Of a stretch of DNA of 64,000 bases, positions 8,536-16,844 are shown one piece after another. Location of the stretch: positions 62,001 to 126,000 of the forward strand of contig NZ_RXYB01000002.1 in NCBI RefSeq assembly GCF_008086615.1, read 5' to 3'. Made by a program: the position numbers and the translations under genes. The stretch is from Acetobacterium tundrae. Lineage in GTDB: Bacteria > Bacillota > Clostridia > Eubacteriales > Eubacteriaceae. Below the pieces are notes generated by a model, which worked only from the letters and a program-made list of their open reading frames with translations, had not been told where the DNA came from and searched no databases. How positions within the stretch are numbered: position 1 is the stretch's first letter; each line of letters starts with the position of its first letter.

Positions 8536-9981
8536 ATGCTGCATATCAATTTAAACAGAAATCGAGATGAATCATTATCGGAGCAAATTTATCATGCCAT
8601 GAAGGAATTCATTTTTTCAGGGGACCTGAAAGCGGATGAAAAGTTGCCTTCCACCAGGGGGCTCTCGGAATTTCTTTCGGTGTCGCGCAATGTAGTGATG
8701 GAGGCCTATGAACAGCTCTGGGCGGAGGGATATCTTTATTCAAAGGAAGGGTCCGGCACCTATGTCAGTGGTGGGATCTTTTTTGAACGCAAAGAAATAT
8801 CTTCTTCAGATGAAAAAAAAGAGCCATGGGATTTGCTGTATCCTCAAAAGAGGGTTAGTTTTCGCACCGGGGTTCCAGATTTGAATACAATCCCGATCAA
8901 AAAATGGGGACAGCTCTACAGATTAGTTGCCCAAACCCTTGATAGCACAAGTCTGGATTATCAGAACAGTTTCGGGATGCATGCCCTGAGAAATCAGCTC
9001 TCAATTTATTTAAAACGGGTGCGTGGCGTCAACAGTCGGCCAGAGAACATTCTGATTGTCAACGGAGCCGCTCAGGCTTTCAGCCTGCTAGCCCGGATGG
9101 TGGGAAAAGACGAGGAGGTTCTGGTTGAAAACCCCATCAGTCAGGGCATTGTCTATACGCTGAGGAGCCTTGGGGTCAGAATGAAAACGATCCCGATTGA
9201 TGAAAATGGGATCATGACGGCAGTGCTTCCGGAAAAACCGCCGAAGCTGATTTTTACAACGCCCAGCCATCAGTTTCCCACTGGCGTGGTTTTGTCCATC
9301 AAACGGCGGATTGAACTGATTGAGTACGCCAGAAAGCACGACTGCCTGATTGTGGAAGATGACTATGACAGTGAGTTCCGGTTTGAAGGCAATCCGATCC
9401 AGTCCCTGCAGAATCTTGATCCGGACCGGGTCATCTACGTGGGCACCTTCTCGAAGATTTTGTCACCGGCATTGAGAATGGGCTATCTGGTGCTGCCGGG
9501 GTGTCTGGTGTCGGAAATGAAAAACGAAAAATACGTAGCGGATATTCATTCGCCGGTTCTTGAACAGCTGACGCTGGCCAAATTTATCGAAGAGGGATAC
9601 CTGACCCAGCATATCCGGAAAATGAAAGGGATCTATCTTAAACGGCGCAATTATCTGGAAACCTGTCTGAGAGAAAGTTTTGGTGATGACGTTTCCGTGA
9701 CCGGAACCCGATCCGGGATGCATCTGGTTGCGGCCTTTGAGTCTGTTGTGTTTGATGCAGAGCGCCGGAAGGCCCTCGACGAAAAACAGGTTTTTGTGAC
9801 GACACTGGGAGATTATTTTCTTCATGATGACGAAAATTTGGTGCAGACAAAAAAAGCCGGCGACCATGCACTGGTGTTGGGATACGGCAACACTGATTTA
9901 AAGGCTATTGAAGAAGGGGTCACCGGAATCGCCCAGGTGGTGAGCATATTTAAGCAGAAGACGGTTTTGAAGAGCTGGTAA
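8536..9981 (+). CDS. MocR-type regulator (GntR HTH + aminotransferase-like)
   Basis: 481 residues. Positions 1-75 form a GntR winged helix (LSEQIYHAMKEFIFSGDL, LPSTRGLSEFLSVSRNVV). The rest is a fold-type-I aminotransferase domain: PSHQFPTGVVLSIKRR, VEDDYDSEFRF, and the PLP lysine in VGTFSKILSPALRMGY. MocR proteins use PLP as effector cofactor and control genes of PLP, amino acid or GABA metabolism. ATG follows GGAGAGAAC. Divergent from LysE, its probable target. Confidence 0.92.
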   Translation: MLHINLNRNRDESLSEQIYHAMKEFIFSGDLKADEKLPSTRGLSEFLSVSRNVVMEAYEQLWAEGYLYSKEGSGTYVSGGIFFERKEISSSDEKKEPWDLLYPQKRVSFRTGVPDLNTIPIKKWGQLYRLVAQTLDSTSLDYQNSFGMHALRNQLSIYLKRVRGVNSRPENILIVNGAAQAFSLLARMVGKDEEVLVENPISQGIVYTLRSLGVRMKTIPIDENGIMTAVLPEKPPKLIFTTPSHQFPTGVVLSIKRRIELIEYARKHDCLIVEDDYDSEFRFEGNPIQSLQNLDPDRVIYVGTFSKILSPALRMGYLVLPGCLVSEMKNEKYVADIHSPVLEQLTLAKFIEEGYLTQHIRKMKGIYLKRRNYLETCLRESFGDDVSVTGTRSGMHLVAAFESVVFDAERRKALDEKQVFVTTLGDYFLHDDENLVQTKKAGDHALVLGYGNTDLKAIEEGVTGIAQVVSIFKQKTVLKSW

Positions 9982-10123
9982 AGACAGGAAGAATAGAGCG
10001 CTAAACGAATTGCCTACGTCGAGAAGACCGGGGTAAAAAACTTCATGTTTAAGTTGTTAGTACCTTCCTCAATTTAGCTTAATGCATGCAAGTCTAAATT
10101 ATTTAATGACAGGAGATATCTTA

Positions 10124-10400
10124 TGAATAGCAAATTAGAATTCGATTCTGAGTTTTGTAATGTACGGTACATGGAAAGCGATAACGTGGTATTTCTCAGA
10201 TGGAACCGGGCAATTTCAAATACGAATATTACATCCCGGTGGATTCGCAAAATGACTTGTTCTTGATGAAAATGTGGGTAAGTAGTGAATCGCAGGTGAC
10301 ACATGGGGAAACTGAGCATTACAAAATGCTGCAGACATTAAAGAATGAATATGTTATTGCCGTTGCCATTGAAAAATATTGCATTAGCGCAATATCTTGA
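10124..10400 (+). pseudogene. Fused remnants of two small genes
   Basis: From ATG 10124 the frame reads KLEFDSEFCNVRYMESDNVV then FLRWN, the start of a small conserved clostridial protein. It soon runs to a stop at about 10267. From about 10200, in another frame, comes FKYEYYIPVDSQNDLFLMKMW and HGETEHYKMLQTLKNEY, which resembles the C-terminal half of an antibiotic-biosynthesis-monooxygenase-type protein (motif W...H...H). The two pieces overlap at TTTCTCAGATGGAACCGGG. The simplest reading is a deletion joining the 5' end of one gene to the 3' end of another. Family assignments are from memory of motifs, so moderate. Confidence 0.5.
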
Positions 10401-10445
10401 ATGGGATACAGTCCGCTATTTTGTCGGAGATGTGATGTTTGCCAT

Positions 10446-10491
10446 TTGACAAATAATAGTTGCCGTGATATTATATTCCACGACAACTATT
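10446..10491 (+). promoter_or_regulatory. marR promoter with overlapping palindromic operator
   Basis: TTGACA (10446-10451), 17-bp spacer, TATTAT (10469-10474). An inverted repeat, AATAGTTGccGTG ... CACgaCAACTATT, spans 10455-10491 and covers spacer, -10 and start region. This is the expected layout for MarR autorepression. Confidence 0.65.
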
Positions 10492-10543
10492 ATCGCGGCA
10501 TCAATATGGCAGTTCATGGTGTTATTTAACTGAGGAGAAATTT

Positions 10544-10993
10544 ATGGAAAATCCAAACCCCTGGTCTGAGATCATCAGCCTTTTACAAAGTGCCGAATCA
10601 AAATTGGCAAAAGCCCGAGTCCGCGCGTTTGAATCTCACGGTTTGACCGCGCCTCAAGTCAGCATTTTGTTATTGATTGACAAAAAAGGGGCGATGAAAA
10701 TAAGCGATATTGCGGATGAGCTTGACATGATCAATAGCAATGTCTCTAATATTTGCTCTCGCCTTGAAAAAGCTGGATTCATTGTGCGGAAACGATTGAA
10801 GGATGACCAAAGGGTCGTTAAAGTCGAATTGACCGATGATGCCAAACATAAAATGGCTGAAATTAAAGCCAGTGCTGATGCCTTCTACAAATGTATCGAA
10901 GAAAATGTCTCTCAAAAAGATTTTGAAGAGATTAATACGGGACTTGTCAAGCTTAACAAATTGTTTGATCTGTTCTGCAAAAATAAAAAATGA
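10544..10993 (+). CDS. MarR-family transcriptional regulator
   Basis: 149 residues. A winged-helix domain spans about 35-105 with APQVSILLLIDKKGAMKIS, the recognition region IADELDMINSNVSNICSRL and the wing KRLKDDQRVVKVELTD. MarR dimers repress their own operon and release DNA on ligand binding. ATG at 10544 follows GAGGAG. Its stop codon overlaps the ATG of a broken MFS exporter gene (ATGA at 10990), so the ancestral unit was a MarR-controlled drug pump. The regulator seems intact although its target is not. Confidence 0.9.
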   Translation: MENPNPWSEIISLLQSAESKLAKARVRAFESHGLTAPQVSILLLIDKKGAMKISDIADELDMINSNVSNICSRLEKAGFIVRKRLKDDQRVVKVELTDDAKHKMAEIKASADAFYKCIEENVSQKDFEEINTGLVKLNKLFDLFCKNKK

Positions 10994-11481
10994 AAAAAGA
11001 AATTTATGATCGAAAAAACAAAAAAATAAAGGTTTTGCCTTCATGCTGGCCATTTTACTGGCGGGCATGATCGTCACCATGCTGAATCAGTCCATTAGAA
11101 GCCGGTGTGCTCCTGCTTCCTGGATCGTTAGTTATGGGTCTGATGGGGATCTTGACCGGAAAGCTTTATGACATGTTTGGTATAAAACCCCTTGCCATTA
11201 TTGGCTTGACCATTCTTACGGTTGTTTCCTTTATGTTGACCACCCTTTCGATGGATACGCACTATCTGGAAGTGATGATTCTGTACACGATTCGTTCCTT
11301 TGGCTTGTCTTTTGTGATGATGCCGATTACTACGGCCGGGCTTGCCACCATGCATGGGATAAATACTGCATTTCTGGTGGCTGCCGTGATCAGTGCAATC
11401 GCTTTGGCACTTTCGTTTTTCTTCAAAAAACAGAAGCTTGAAGCGTCCACAACTGAAAAAGAAATACTGATATTAGAATAA
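10990..11481 (+). pseudogene. Remnant of DHA2-family MFS exporter with internal deletions
   Basis: The gene starts at ATG 10990 overlapping marR and loses frame after about 15 codons. A second frame gives FAFMLAILLAGMIVTMLNQ, the first helix of EmrB/QacA-type pumps. At about 11097 it jumps to EAGVLLLPGSLVMGLMG, a motif that normally lies some 250 residues later. A further gap after SFVMMPITTAGLATM leads straight to the last helix (INTAFLVAAVISAIALALS). Of a usual ~470-residue, 14-helix protein only about 160 residues remain, so no transport is expected. Confidence 0.8.
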
Positions 11482-11515
11482 GAACAATCATTTTTTAATC
11501 AAATAGGAGGAACAA

Positions 11516-12115
11516 ATGGGAAAATATCGAATTATTACAATTGAACGACAGTATGGCAGCGGTGGCAGGGAAATCGCAAGAAAATTAGCGGAGAAATTGG
11601 GTTTTGAATTTTACAATGAAGAAATTCTTAAGATGGCGGCACAAAAACTGAATATCGAAACGGATTATATTCAACATTTGGAAGAGACCGCAACAAACCC
11701 CATTATCAGTGCGATGGCCAGAGTAGCAAACTTCACTGAAGATCAACAGCTGTCGGATAAATTATTTTGCGCCGAGAGTGACATCATCAATCGCCTGTCA
11801 CTTACCGGAAATGCTGTAATAGTGGGACGCTGTGCAACCCAGATATTAGCCAATCGAAAAAATTGTCTGAGAGTATTCATTCATGCAAATGATGATGTGC
11901 GAAGCCAAAGAGTCATCAAAGAGTACCATATATCGGAAAAGGAAGCGCATGCGGCGCTGAGAAAAACGGATAAACGACGTTCAGAATTCTATAACGCTCA
12001 CGCCGAAAAAAAGTGGGCAAGTATGAGCACCTACGATGTGTGTCTCGATAGCGGCGGACTTGGCATTGATAACTGCGTGGAAGTCATTTCGGCTTTAGCA
12101 GCCAAACTAAAGTAG
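11516..12115 (+). CDS. Cytidylate kinase-like family protein
   Basis: 199 residues. ITIERQYGSGGREIARKLAEK is the P-loop variant of the cytidylate-kinase-like (AAA_26) group. AVIVGRCATQILANRKNCLRVF gives the second conserved segment, and HISEKEAHAALRKTDKRRSEFY the lid-like region. It phosphorylates a nucleotide or another small substrate; the true substrate of this subfamily is not established. ATG follows AGGAGG at 11505. It stands alone after the MFS remnant. Confidence 0.85.
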   Translation: MGKYRIITIERQYGSGGREIARKLAEKLGFEFYNEEILKMAAQKLNIETDYIQHLEETATNPIISAMARVANFTEDQQLSDKLFCAESDIINRLSLTGNAVIVGRCATQILANRKNCLRVFIHANDDVRSQRVIKEYHISEKEAHAALRKTDKRRSEFYNAHAEKKWASMSTYDVCLDSGGLGIDNCVEVISALAAKLK

Positions 12116-12424
12116 AAAACGGTACCGGCCCCCCTTGCTTTTTTTCTTAATAAAAGCTTTATTTGTTTAATGCAAATCATAATGTCGTATTTACTAGATG
12201 CTCATTATAATAAAATTAAAGAACAATCACTTTATTGAGGAGAAAGAATTGCATGTTTTGGAATACGACCAGCATCATGTTGGTCATTTGCACAGAAAAT
12301 AAATGACTCAAACAGACTGGCGTCAGATAAAAGAGCGAACAAATGATTGTTTTTCAGCAAATGAATGACATAGTGGAAATTTTGGTTGTTAATTGGCGCC
12401 TGTTAAACAACTACTGAACATGAT
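12116..12424. other. Intergenic stretch, no convincing gene
   Basis: Contains AGGAG and a TTG start at about 12249 that would give a 17-codon histidine-rich peptide (HVLEYDQHHVGHLHRK). A short imperfect repeat GACCA...TGGTC lies in the same place. It may be a decayed gene start. Nothing else is recognisable up to the hairpin at 12425. Confidence 0.3.
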
Positions 12425-12501
12425 AAAGAAGGACGAATTATGTGTATAATTCGTCCTTCTTTGATTTTCTTCATTGAAAAAAATCAAAGAATTTTTCAAT
12501 G
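12425..12501. terminator. Two hairpins between the kinase-like gene and the NifH-like gene
   Basis: A 17-bp perfect stem (AAAGAAGGACGAATTAT / ATAATTCGTCCTTCTTT, 12425-12462) is followed on the plus strand by TTTGATTTTCTTC. A second stem, CATTGAAAAA / TTTTTCAATG (12472-12501), lies just downstream of the NifH-like stop on the minus strand. Together they can end transcription from both sides. Confidence 0.65.
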
Positions 12502-12525
12502 AAGTGATGGTTTGAAATTACGGCA

Positions 12526-13407
<882 letters not shown>

Positions 13408-13487
13408 TTAAATTATTATAAATTTTTTCACATATGAATAGATATCAAATTACTAGCTAATGAAATTTAGTGCTTTTTAAAATAAAT

Positions 13488-13545
13488 AAAAAAAGAATAC
13501 AACTCAAAAAAGCATATCTGCTAAATATACAGTAAAGAAGTATCC
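13488..13545 (-). terminator. Terminator-like hairpin in the NifH-like leader
   Basis: On the minus strand GGATAC pairs with GTATTC ahead of seven U. The GGAT strand is the same one that closes the conserved hairpin at 13542-13564, so the two structures exclude each other. The stem is only about 6 bp (9 with a bulge) around a ~39-nt loop, weaker than the other two attenuators. Confidence 0.45.
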
Positions 13546-13564
13546 TCTGGTTTTCCAGTCAGAT
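13542..13564 (-). promoter_or_regulatory. Conserved leader hairpin, copy 1 (upstream of NifH-like gene)
   Basis: Minus strand ATCT-GA-CTGG-AAAA-CCAG-A-GGAT: outer stem ATCT/GGAT, internal loop GA opposite A, inner stem CTGG/CCAG, AAAA loop. Relative to copies 2 and 3 the inner stem has changed from CTAG/CTAG to CTGG/CCAG with pairing kept, and the outer stem is completely different yet paired. Confidence 0.7.
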
Positions 13565-13609
13565 CATAATTTGATAATTGAAATAATGATTTTTGTAATA
13601 TACTTATAT

Positions 13610-13626
13610 CATATACGAATAATATG
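13610..13626. promoter_or_regulatory. Operator-like palindrome CATAT-N7-ATATG, site 1
   Basis: CATAT ACGAATA ATATG, five bases downstream of the -10 of the NifH-like gene's promoter. The same pattern, at nearly the same offset, follows the promoter at 15221. Confidence 0.55.
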
Positions 13627-13631
13627 TATTA

Positions 13632-13660
13632 AATTTAAGCTACTTTCAATTATTTGTCAA
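13632..13660 (-). promoter_or_regulatory. Promoter of the NifH-like gene
   Basis: Minus strand TTGACA (13660-13655), 17-bp spacer, TAAATT (13637-13632). The leader from here to the ATG at 13383 is about 240 nt. Confidence 0.6.
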
Positions 13661-13706
13661 TATTTTTTTATAAAAGATTAAAATTCAAATATATAAATAA
13701 AAAAAG

Positions 13707-13766
13707 TTGACAAGCGAGAACAATGGATTTATACTCAAAACAATATAAACATATTTATAAAGTATG
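13707..13766 (+). promoter_or_regulatory. Promoter and near-match operator for the first NifX-type gene
   Basis: TTGACA (13707-13712), 17-bp spacer, TATACT (13730-13735). CATAT TTATAAA GTATG (13750-13766) is a one-mismatch version of the CATAT-N7-ATATG palindrome, 14 bp after the -10. It is back to back with the NifH-like promoter. A GCCAG/CTGGC hairpin lies at about 13773-13788. Confidence 0.5.
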
Positions 13767-13874
13767 AATATGTAGCCAGAGCAAACTGGCCTGATAAGTG
13801 GAGATTTAGAAATACAATCTATATTACATCTACACCTTAAGATAAAGATGCTTTTTCAGAAAGGAAGTGAAAAA

Positions 13875-14252
13875 ATGTCGTATCGAGTGGCGATTACATC
13901 TTCAGATGGTAAATGCATTGATCAACATTTTGGCAATACTAAAATATTTTATGTTCTTCAAATTGAAGAAACCGGGAAATGGGAGATGTTAGAATTAAGA
14001 AAAGCAGAAGAAGCTGAAATCAAAAAATTGGCAACCGAACAGGGGAAATTTGGAGAATGCAGCGGTCACAATGATGTATTCCTGGATTATGTGAGCAATT
14101 TGCTGAGCGATTGTACATATTTATTAACCAGTAAGATCGGTATGAGACCCTATAAAGTATTGATGGAGAATAATATCAATACTCTTGAAGCACCACATGA
14201 TTTATCTGTGGCGATAGAAAAGATAAACAATTACTATTTGAAAAATAAATAA
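13875..14252 (+). CDS. NifX/NafY-type cofactor-binding protein (dinitrogenase Fe-Mo cofactor family)
   Basis: 125 residues from ATG 13875 (AAAGGAAGTG before it), preferred over the ATG at 13848. YRVAITSSDGKCIDQHFGNTKIFYVL is the NifX-family opening strand with its DQHFG loop. LLTSKIGMRPYKVLMENNINT matches the later GxGxxa region. Family members hold or pass Fe-S-rich cofactors such as NifB-co to the apo catalytic complex. First gene of the plus-strand cluster. Cys near FGECSGHND could help bind a cluster. A second paralogue lies at 15509. Confidence 0.88.
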   Translation: MSYRVAITSSDGKCIDQHFGNTKIFYVLQIEETGKWEMLELRKAEEAEIKKLATEQGKFGECSGHNDVFLDYVSNLLSDCTYLLTSKIGMRPYKVLMENNINTLEAPHDLSVAIEKINNYYLKNK

Positions 14253-14260
14253 TATTGAGG

Positions 14261-15184
14261 ATGGCAGGTATTGAAAAATTGAAAACATCAGTGGAAACGA
14301 CCTATGGAATCGTATCTGGGATTATCAATGCTGAGTATTATACAAATGGGCAGCTAAAAGAATGTATGTTGAAAGAAAAAAATGAGTTAACTGTGCTGGA
14401 CGGTACTTTGATACCAAGATATTCCATTTGGGAAGTGCGAGACAAGTATATAAATTCCTTGTCGTTCTATGCTTCCGGGAAACTACAAAGCATCGTTTTA
14501 GCAAAACAAACTCCCGTGCAAACGCCGATGGGAATGGTTCCCGCAGAATTAATTACTTTTCATGAAAATGAAATGATTGATCGGATTTTTATGTTGAATG
14601 GAAAAATAAGCTCATATTGGAATGAAGATGATGAATATCAATTGTCGATACCCTTAACCATAAAATGTGGATTTGGAGAAATTACAAATAGATTTATTAA
14701 TTTATGCTTTTACCCTGATGGCCAGCTAAAGAGTCTCACATTATGGAAAAAAGAGATTGTTTCAGTGCAGACAGAGTATGGAACAATAAATGCAAGAATT
14801 GGGCTATCATTTTTTGAAGGTGGAGCTCTTGAGTCATTAGAACCAAATGTTCCAACATGGATTTCAACACCAATTGGCAATATTCAAGCTTATGATCTTA
14901 ATGCAATCGGGATATTTGGCGATGCTAATTCGATTAAATTTTATAAAGATGGCACTATTGCCAGTCTGATAACATCAACAAATAAAATAAGTGTGAGAGA
15001 AAATAATAATCAAGGACGTGAATTTATACCCACGCTTATTGAAAGCAGCATTTTACTCGATGGTTGGATAATAGCGCCAATTAAGATTGAATTTTATGAC
15101 AATCAAGTGATTTTTCATGATTGTGACGGTAAAATATACGACTATCAGATTTCAGATATAAAATGTGAAATTAAGAAAAAATAG
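14261..15184 (+). CDS. Beta-repeat protein of unknown function in the nitrogenase-like locus
   Basis: About 307 residues, cytoplasmic (no signal or membrane segment). It contains at least five units of the pattern F/Y-Y-x-x-G-x-L-x-S-x-x-L: YYTNGQLKECML, FYASGKLQSIVL, FYPDGQLKSLTL, FFEGGALESLEP, FYKDGTIASLIT. These alternate with T-P-x-G-type turns (VQTPMGMVPA, VQTEYGTINA, ISTPIGNIQA). This resembles MORN or YwqK-like beta-hairpin repeats. Start is uncertain: ATG 14261, TTG 14255 or TTG 14279, none with a good ribosome site, so translation may be coupled to the NifX-type gene ending at 14252. Position suggests a scaffold or chaperone role, but this is a guess. Confidence 0.7.
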   Translation: MAGIEKLKTSVETTYGIVSGIINAEYYTNGQLKECMLKEKNELTVLDGTLIPRYSIWEVRDKYINSLSFYASGKLQSIVLAKQTPVQTPMGMVPAELITFHENEMIDRIFMLNGKISSYWNEDDEYQLSIPLTIKCGFGEITNRFINLCFYPDGQLKSLTLWKKEIVSVQTEYGTINARIGLSFFEGGALESLEPNVPTWISTPIGNIQAYDLNAIGIFGDANSIKFYKDGTIASLITSTNKISVRENNNQGREFIPTLIESSILLDGWIIAPIKIEFYDNQVIFHDCDGKIYDYQISDIKCEIKKK

Positions 15185-15220
15185 ACGCTGATAGTATTTT
15201 TAAACTTATAAAAAAAGAAG

Positions 15221-15272
15221 TTGACATACTACCGGAGATATATTAAAATACAATTCATATATTACATATATG
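15221..15272 (+). promoter_or_regulatory. Promoter plus CATAT-N7-ATATG operator (site 2) for the NifX-NifB unit
   Basis: TTGACA (15221-15226), 17-bp spacer, TAAAAT (15244-15249), then CATAT ATTACAT ATATG at 15256-15272, six bases after the -10. Layout nearly identical to the NifH-like promoter. The region 15185-15508 holds this promoter and the hairpin/terminator leader, with no gene. Confidence 0.6.
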
Positions 15273-15386
15273 AATACAGTAATTTAATAAACCAATTTAA
15301 ATCGAAAAGAATAATAAGGGTAGATTTAATAAACCAGCAATTTTGAAATGGTTATAAAAGACTGAGATTATTTACAAATATCGATA

Positions 15387-15413
15387 GAAACTGACTAGAA
15401 AACTAGAGGTTTC
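15387..15413 (+). promoter_or_regulatory. Conserved leader hairpin, copy 2 (upstream of NifX-NifB)
   Basis: GAAACT-GA-CTAG-AAAA-CTAG-A-GGTTTC: 6-bp outer stem ending in a T·G wobble, GA/A internal loop, CTAG/CTAG inner stem, AAAA loop. GGTTTC is also the 5' strand of the terminator at 15408. Confidence 0.75.
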
Positions 15414-15449
15414 AGGAAAAAAGAGATTTTTTTCTGGAGCCTTTTTTTT
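15408..15449 (+). terminator. Attenuator terminator in the NifX-NifB leader
   Basis: A continuous ~15-bp stem (GGTTTCAGGAAAAAA with TTTTTTCTGGAGCC, loop GAGA plus one T) followed by eight U. It cannot form together with the outer stem of the hairpin at 15387-15413. Strong intrinsic terminator located 60 bp before the start codon. Confidence 0.8.
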
Positions 15450-15508
15450 GTAAAATTTAAAAAGAAAGAGTTTATACAGCTCAGTGGCTTGCAGATAAGG
15501 TGAGAAAA

Positions 15509-15844
15509 ATGAGAATAGCAGCAGTAAGTTCTGACGGTAAATTTATCAATCAACATTTTGGTCATGCCCAACAATTTTATATTTTTGAAAGATTAGAAGA
15601 CCGTTTCCAATTCCTGGAGTTAAGGAGAGGCAAAGCATTTTGCAACGGCGGAGATCATAATAACAAAGAACTCAAGGATGCCATTGACATCATTGATGAT
15701 TGCTCTTATATTTTAGCAGTGCAAGCTGGGTATGGCGCGGTAGAGGCGCTAAATGAACGTGGCATTTGTGTGAAGATTGCAATAGGTTTTATTGATGATT
15801 GCTTAAAAGAATTTTTTAAAGAATTAACGGAAGGGAATAGATGA
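15509..15844 (+). CDS. NifX/NafY-type cofactor-binding protein, second copy
   Basis: 111 residues from ATG 15509 (AAGG upstream). RIAAVSSDGKFINQHFGHAQQF is the same opening as the first copy with an NQHFG loop. ILAVQAGYGAVEALNERGI carries the second family motif. The stop at 15842-15844 abuts the NifB ATG at 15845. NifB proteins of many diazotrophs carry a NifX domain at their C-terminus; here that domain is a separate protein translated just ahead of a short NifB. It probably accepts the NifB product. Confidence 0.88.
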   Translation: MRIAAVSSDGKFINQHFGHAQQFYIFERLEDRFQFLELRRGKAFCNGGDHNNKELKDAIDIIDDCSYILAVQAGYGAVEALNERGICVKIAIGFIDDCLKEFFKELTEGNR

Positions 15845-16711
15845 ATGAGTCAGCTAGATAGGGTAAAGTCACTTCATCCGTGTTTTGGGGCACAGAAAAA
15901 CAAGGGTAGAATTCATTTACCGGTGTGCCAGGCATGCAATATTGAATGCAAGTTTTGTGAACGAAAAATAAATGATTATGAAAATAGACCCGGCGTATCA
16001 TCTGTCATTATTACTCCGGAAGAGGCAATCGAGTCGATTAAGAGAGCATTAGAACTGTGCTCGGATATTACGGTGGCGGGAATAGCCGGCCCCGGGGATA
16101 CATTAGCGAGCGAAGGTGCCATTCAAACATTTCAACTTGTAAAAGAGCGATATCCGGAATTGTTAAAATGCATGAGTACCAATGGACTTCTCTTGAATGA
16201 ACGGGCAGAGGAATTAATTGCGTTGGGAATCGATACATTGACGGTTACGGTCAATGCCGTGGATCCCAAAATTCAGGCAAAGATTATTTCGGGAATTCAC
16301 TATCATGGGAAAAAATATAGTGGTGAAGAGGCAGCCAAAATTCTCATCAGAAACCAACTGGAAGGAATAAAAAAAATAACAACAGCAGGCATTGTGGTAA
16401 AAGTTAATACGGTTTTGATCATGGAGATCAATAGAGCTCACATTAAGGAAGTTGCAAAAGCTGTTAGTAAAGCCGGAGCTTCTATGTATAACATCATTCC
16501 ATTAATTCCCCAACACGAATTGGCAAATTGTATTGAGCCGGAATGCTCGGATATTGATGGCGCAAGGCAGGAAGCAGAAGAGTATATTGATGTTTTCAGA
16601 CATTGTCAGCGATGTCGTGCTGATGCGATTGGTGTTCCGGGAGGAAAAGACTATGGTGAGCAAATATATCTTAAACGATTGGCCGTAAAAGATACTTTTT
16701 CACATGGTTGA
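15845..16711 (+). CDS. nifB: NifB-like radical SAM cofactor synthase
   Basis: 288 residues, the size of archaeal-type stand-alone NifB lacking the NifX domain. Features: HPCFGAQKNKGRIHLPVCQA with Cys31/35/38 (CxxxCxxC radical SAM cluster), GIAGPGDTLASEGA (SAM and ribose region), STNGLLL, NTVLIMEIN, and the closing HCQRCRADAIGVPG with Cys254 and Cys257. Known NifB fuses two 4Fe4S clusters and inserts a carbide from SAM to give NifB-co (8Fe-9S-C). Its presence strongly implies that the NifDK-like complex here carries a NifB-co-derived cofactor. Reads in one unit with the NifX gene before it. Confidence 0.93.
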   Translation: MSQLDRVKSLHPCFGAQKNKGRIHLPVCQACNIECKFCERKINDYENRPGVSSVIITPEEAIESIKRALELCSDITVAGIAGPGDTLASEGAIQTFQLVKERYPELLKCMSTNGLLLNERAEELIALGIDTLTVTVNAVDPKIQAKIISGIHYHGKKYSGEEAAKILIRNQLEGIKKITTAGIVVKVNTVLIMEINRAHIKEVAKAVSKAGASMYNIIPLIPQHELANCIEPECSDIDGARQEAEEYIDVFRHCQRCRADAIGVPGGKDYGEQIYLKRLAVKDTFSHG

Positions 16712-16718
16712 TTTTCTT

Positions 16719-16765
16719 CATATATAAAAAAATATGATGTAATATAAATCTTGCTGATTAGCAAG
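16719..16765 (+). promoter_or_regulatory. Possible regulatory region before the sulfhydrylase gene
   Basis: CATAT-N8-ATATG (16719-16736, spacing one base longer than in the other sites) and a hairpin CTTGCT-gatt-AGCAAG (16750-16765) lie in the 133-bp gap. No clear terminator follows. Weak evidence. Confidence 0.3.
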
Positions 16766-16844
16766 TTCCTCGTGATAGAGAGCCTGTTTATATATACTTA
16801 TACAATCAAGTAATAAAAATTCAAAAAATAAAGGAGAAATTATT

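Noticed and set aside
12249-12301. Histidine-rich 17-codon peptide
   Set aside because: Good ribosome site, but no recognisable family or link to the neighbours; more likely a decayed gene start.
13773-13788. GCCAG-agcaaa-CTGGC hairpin before the first NifX-type gene as a fourth copy of the leader element
   Set aside because: The loop and the GA/A internal loop are absent, and no terminator follows; only a chance hairpin can be claimed.
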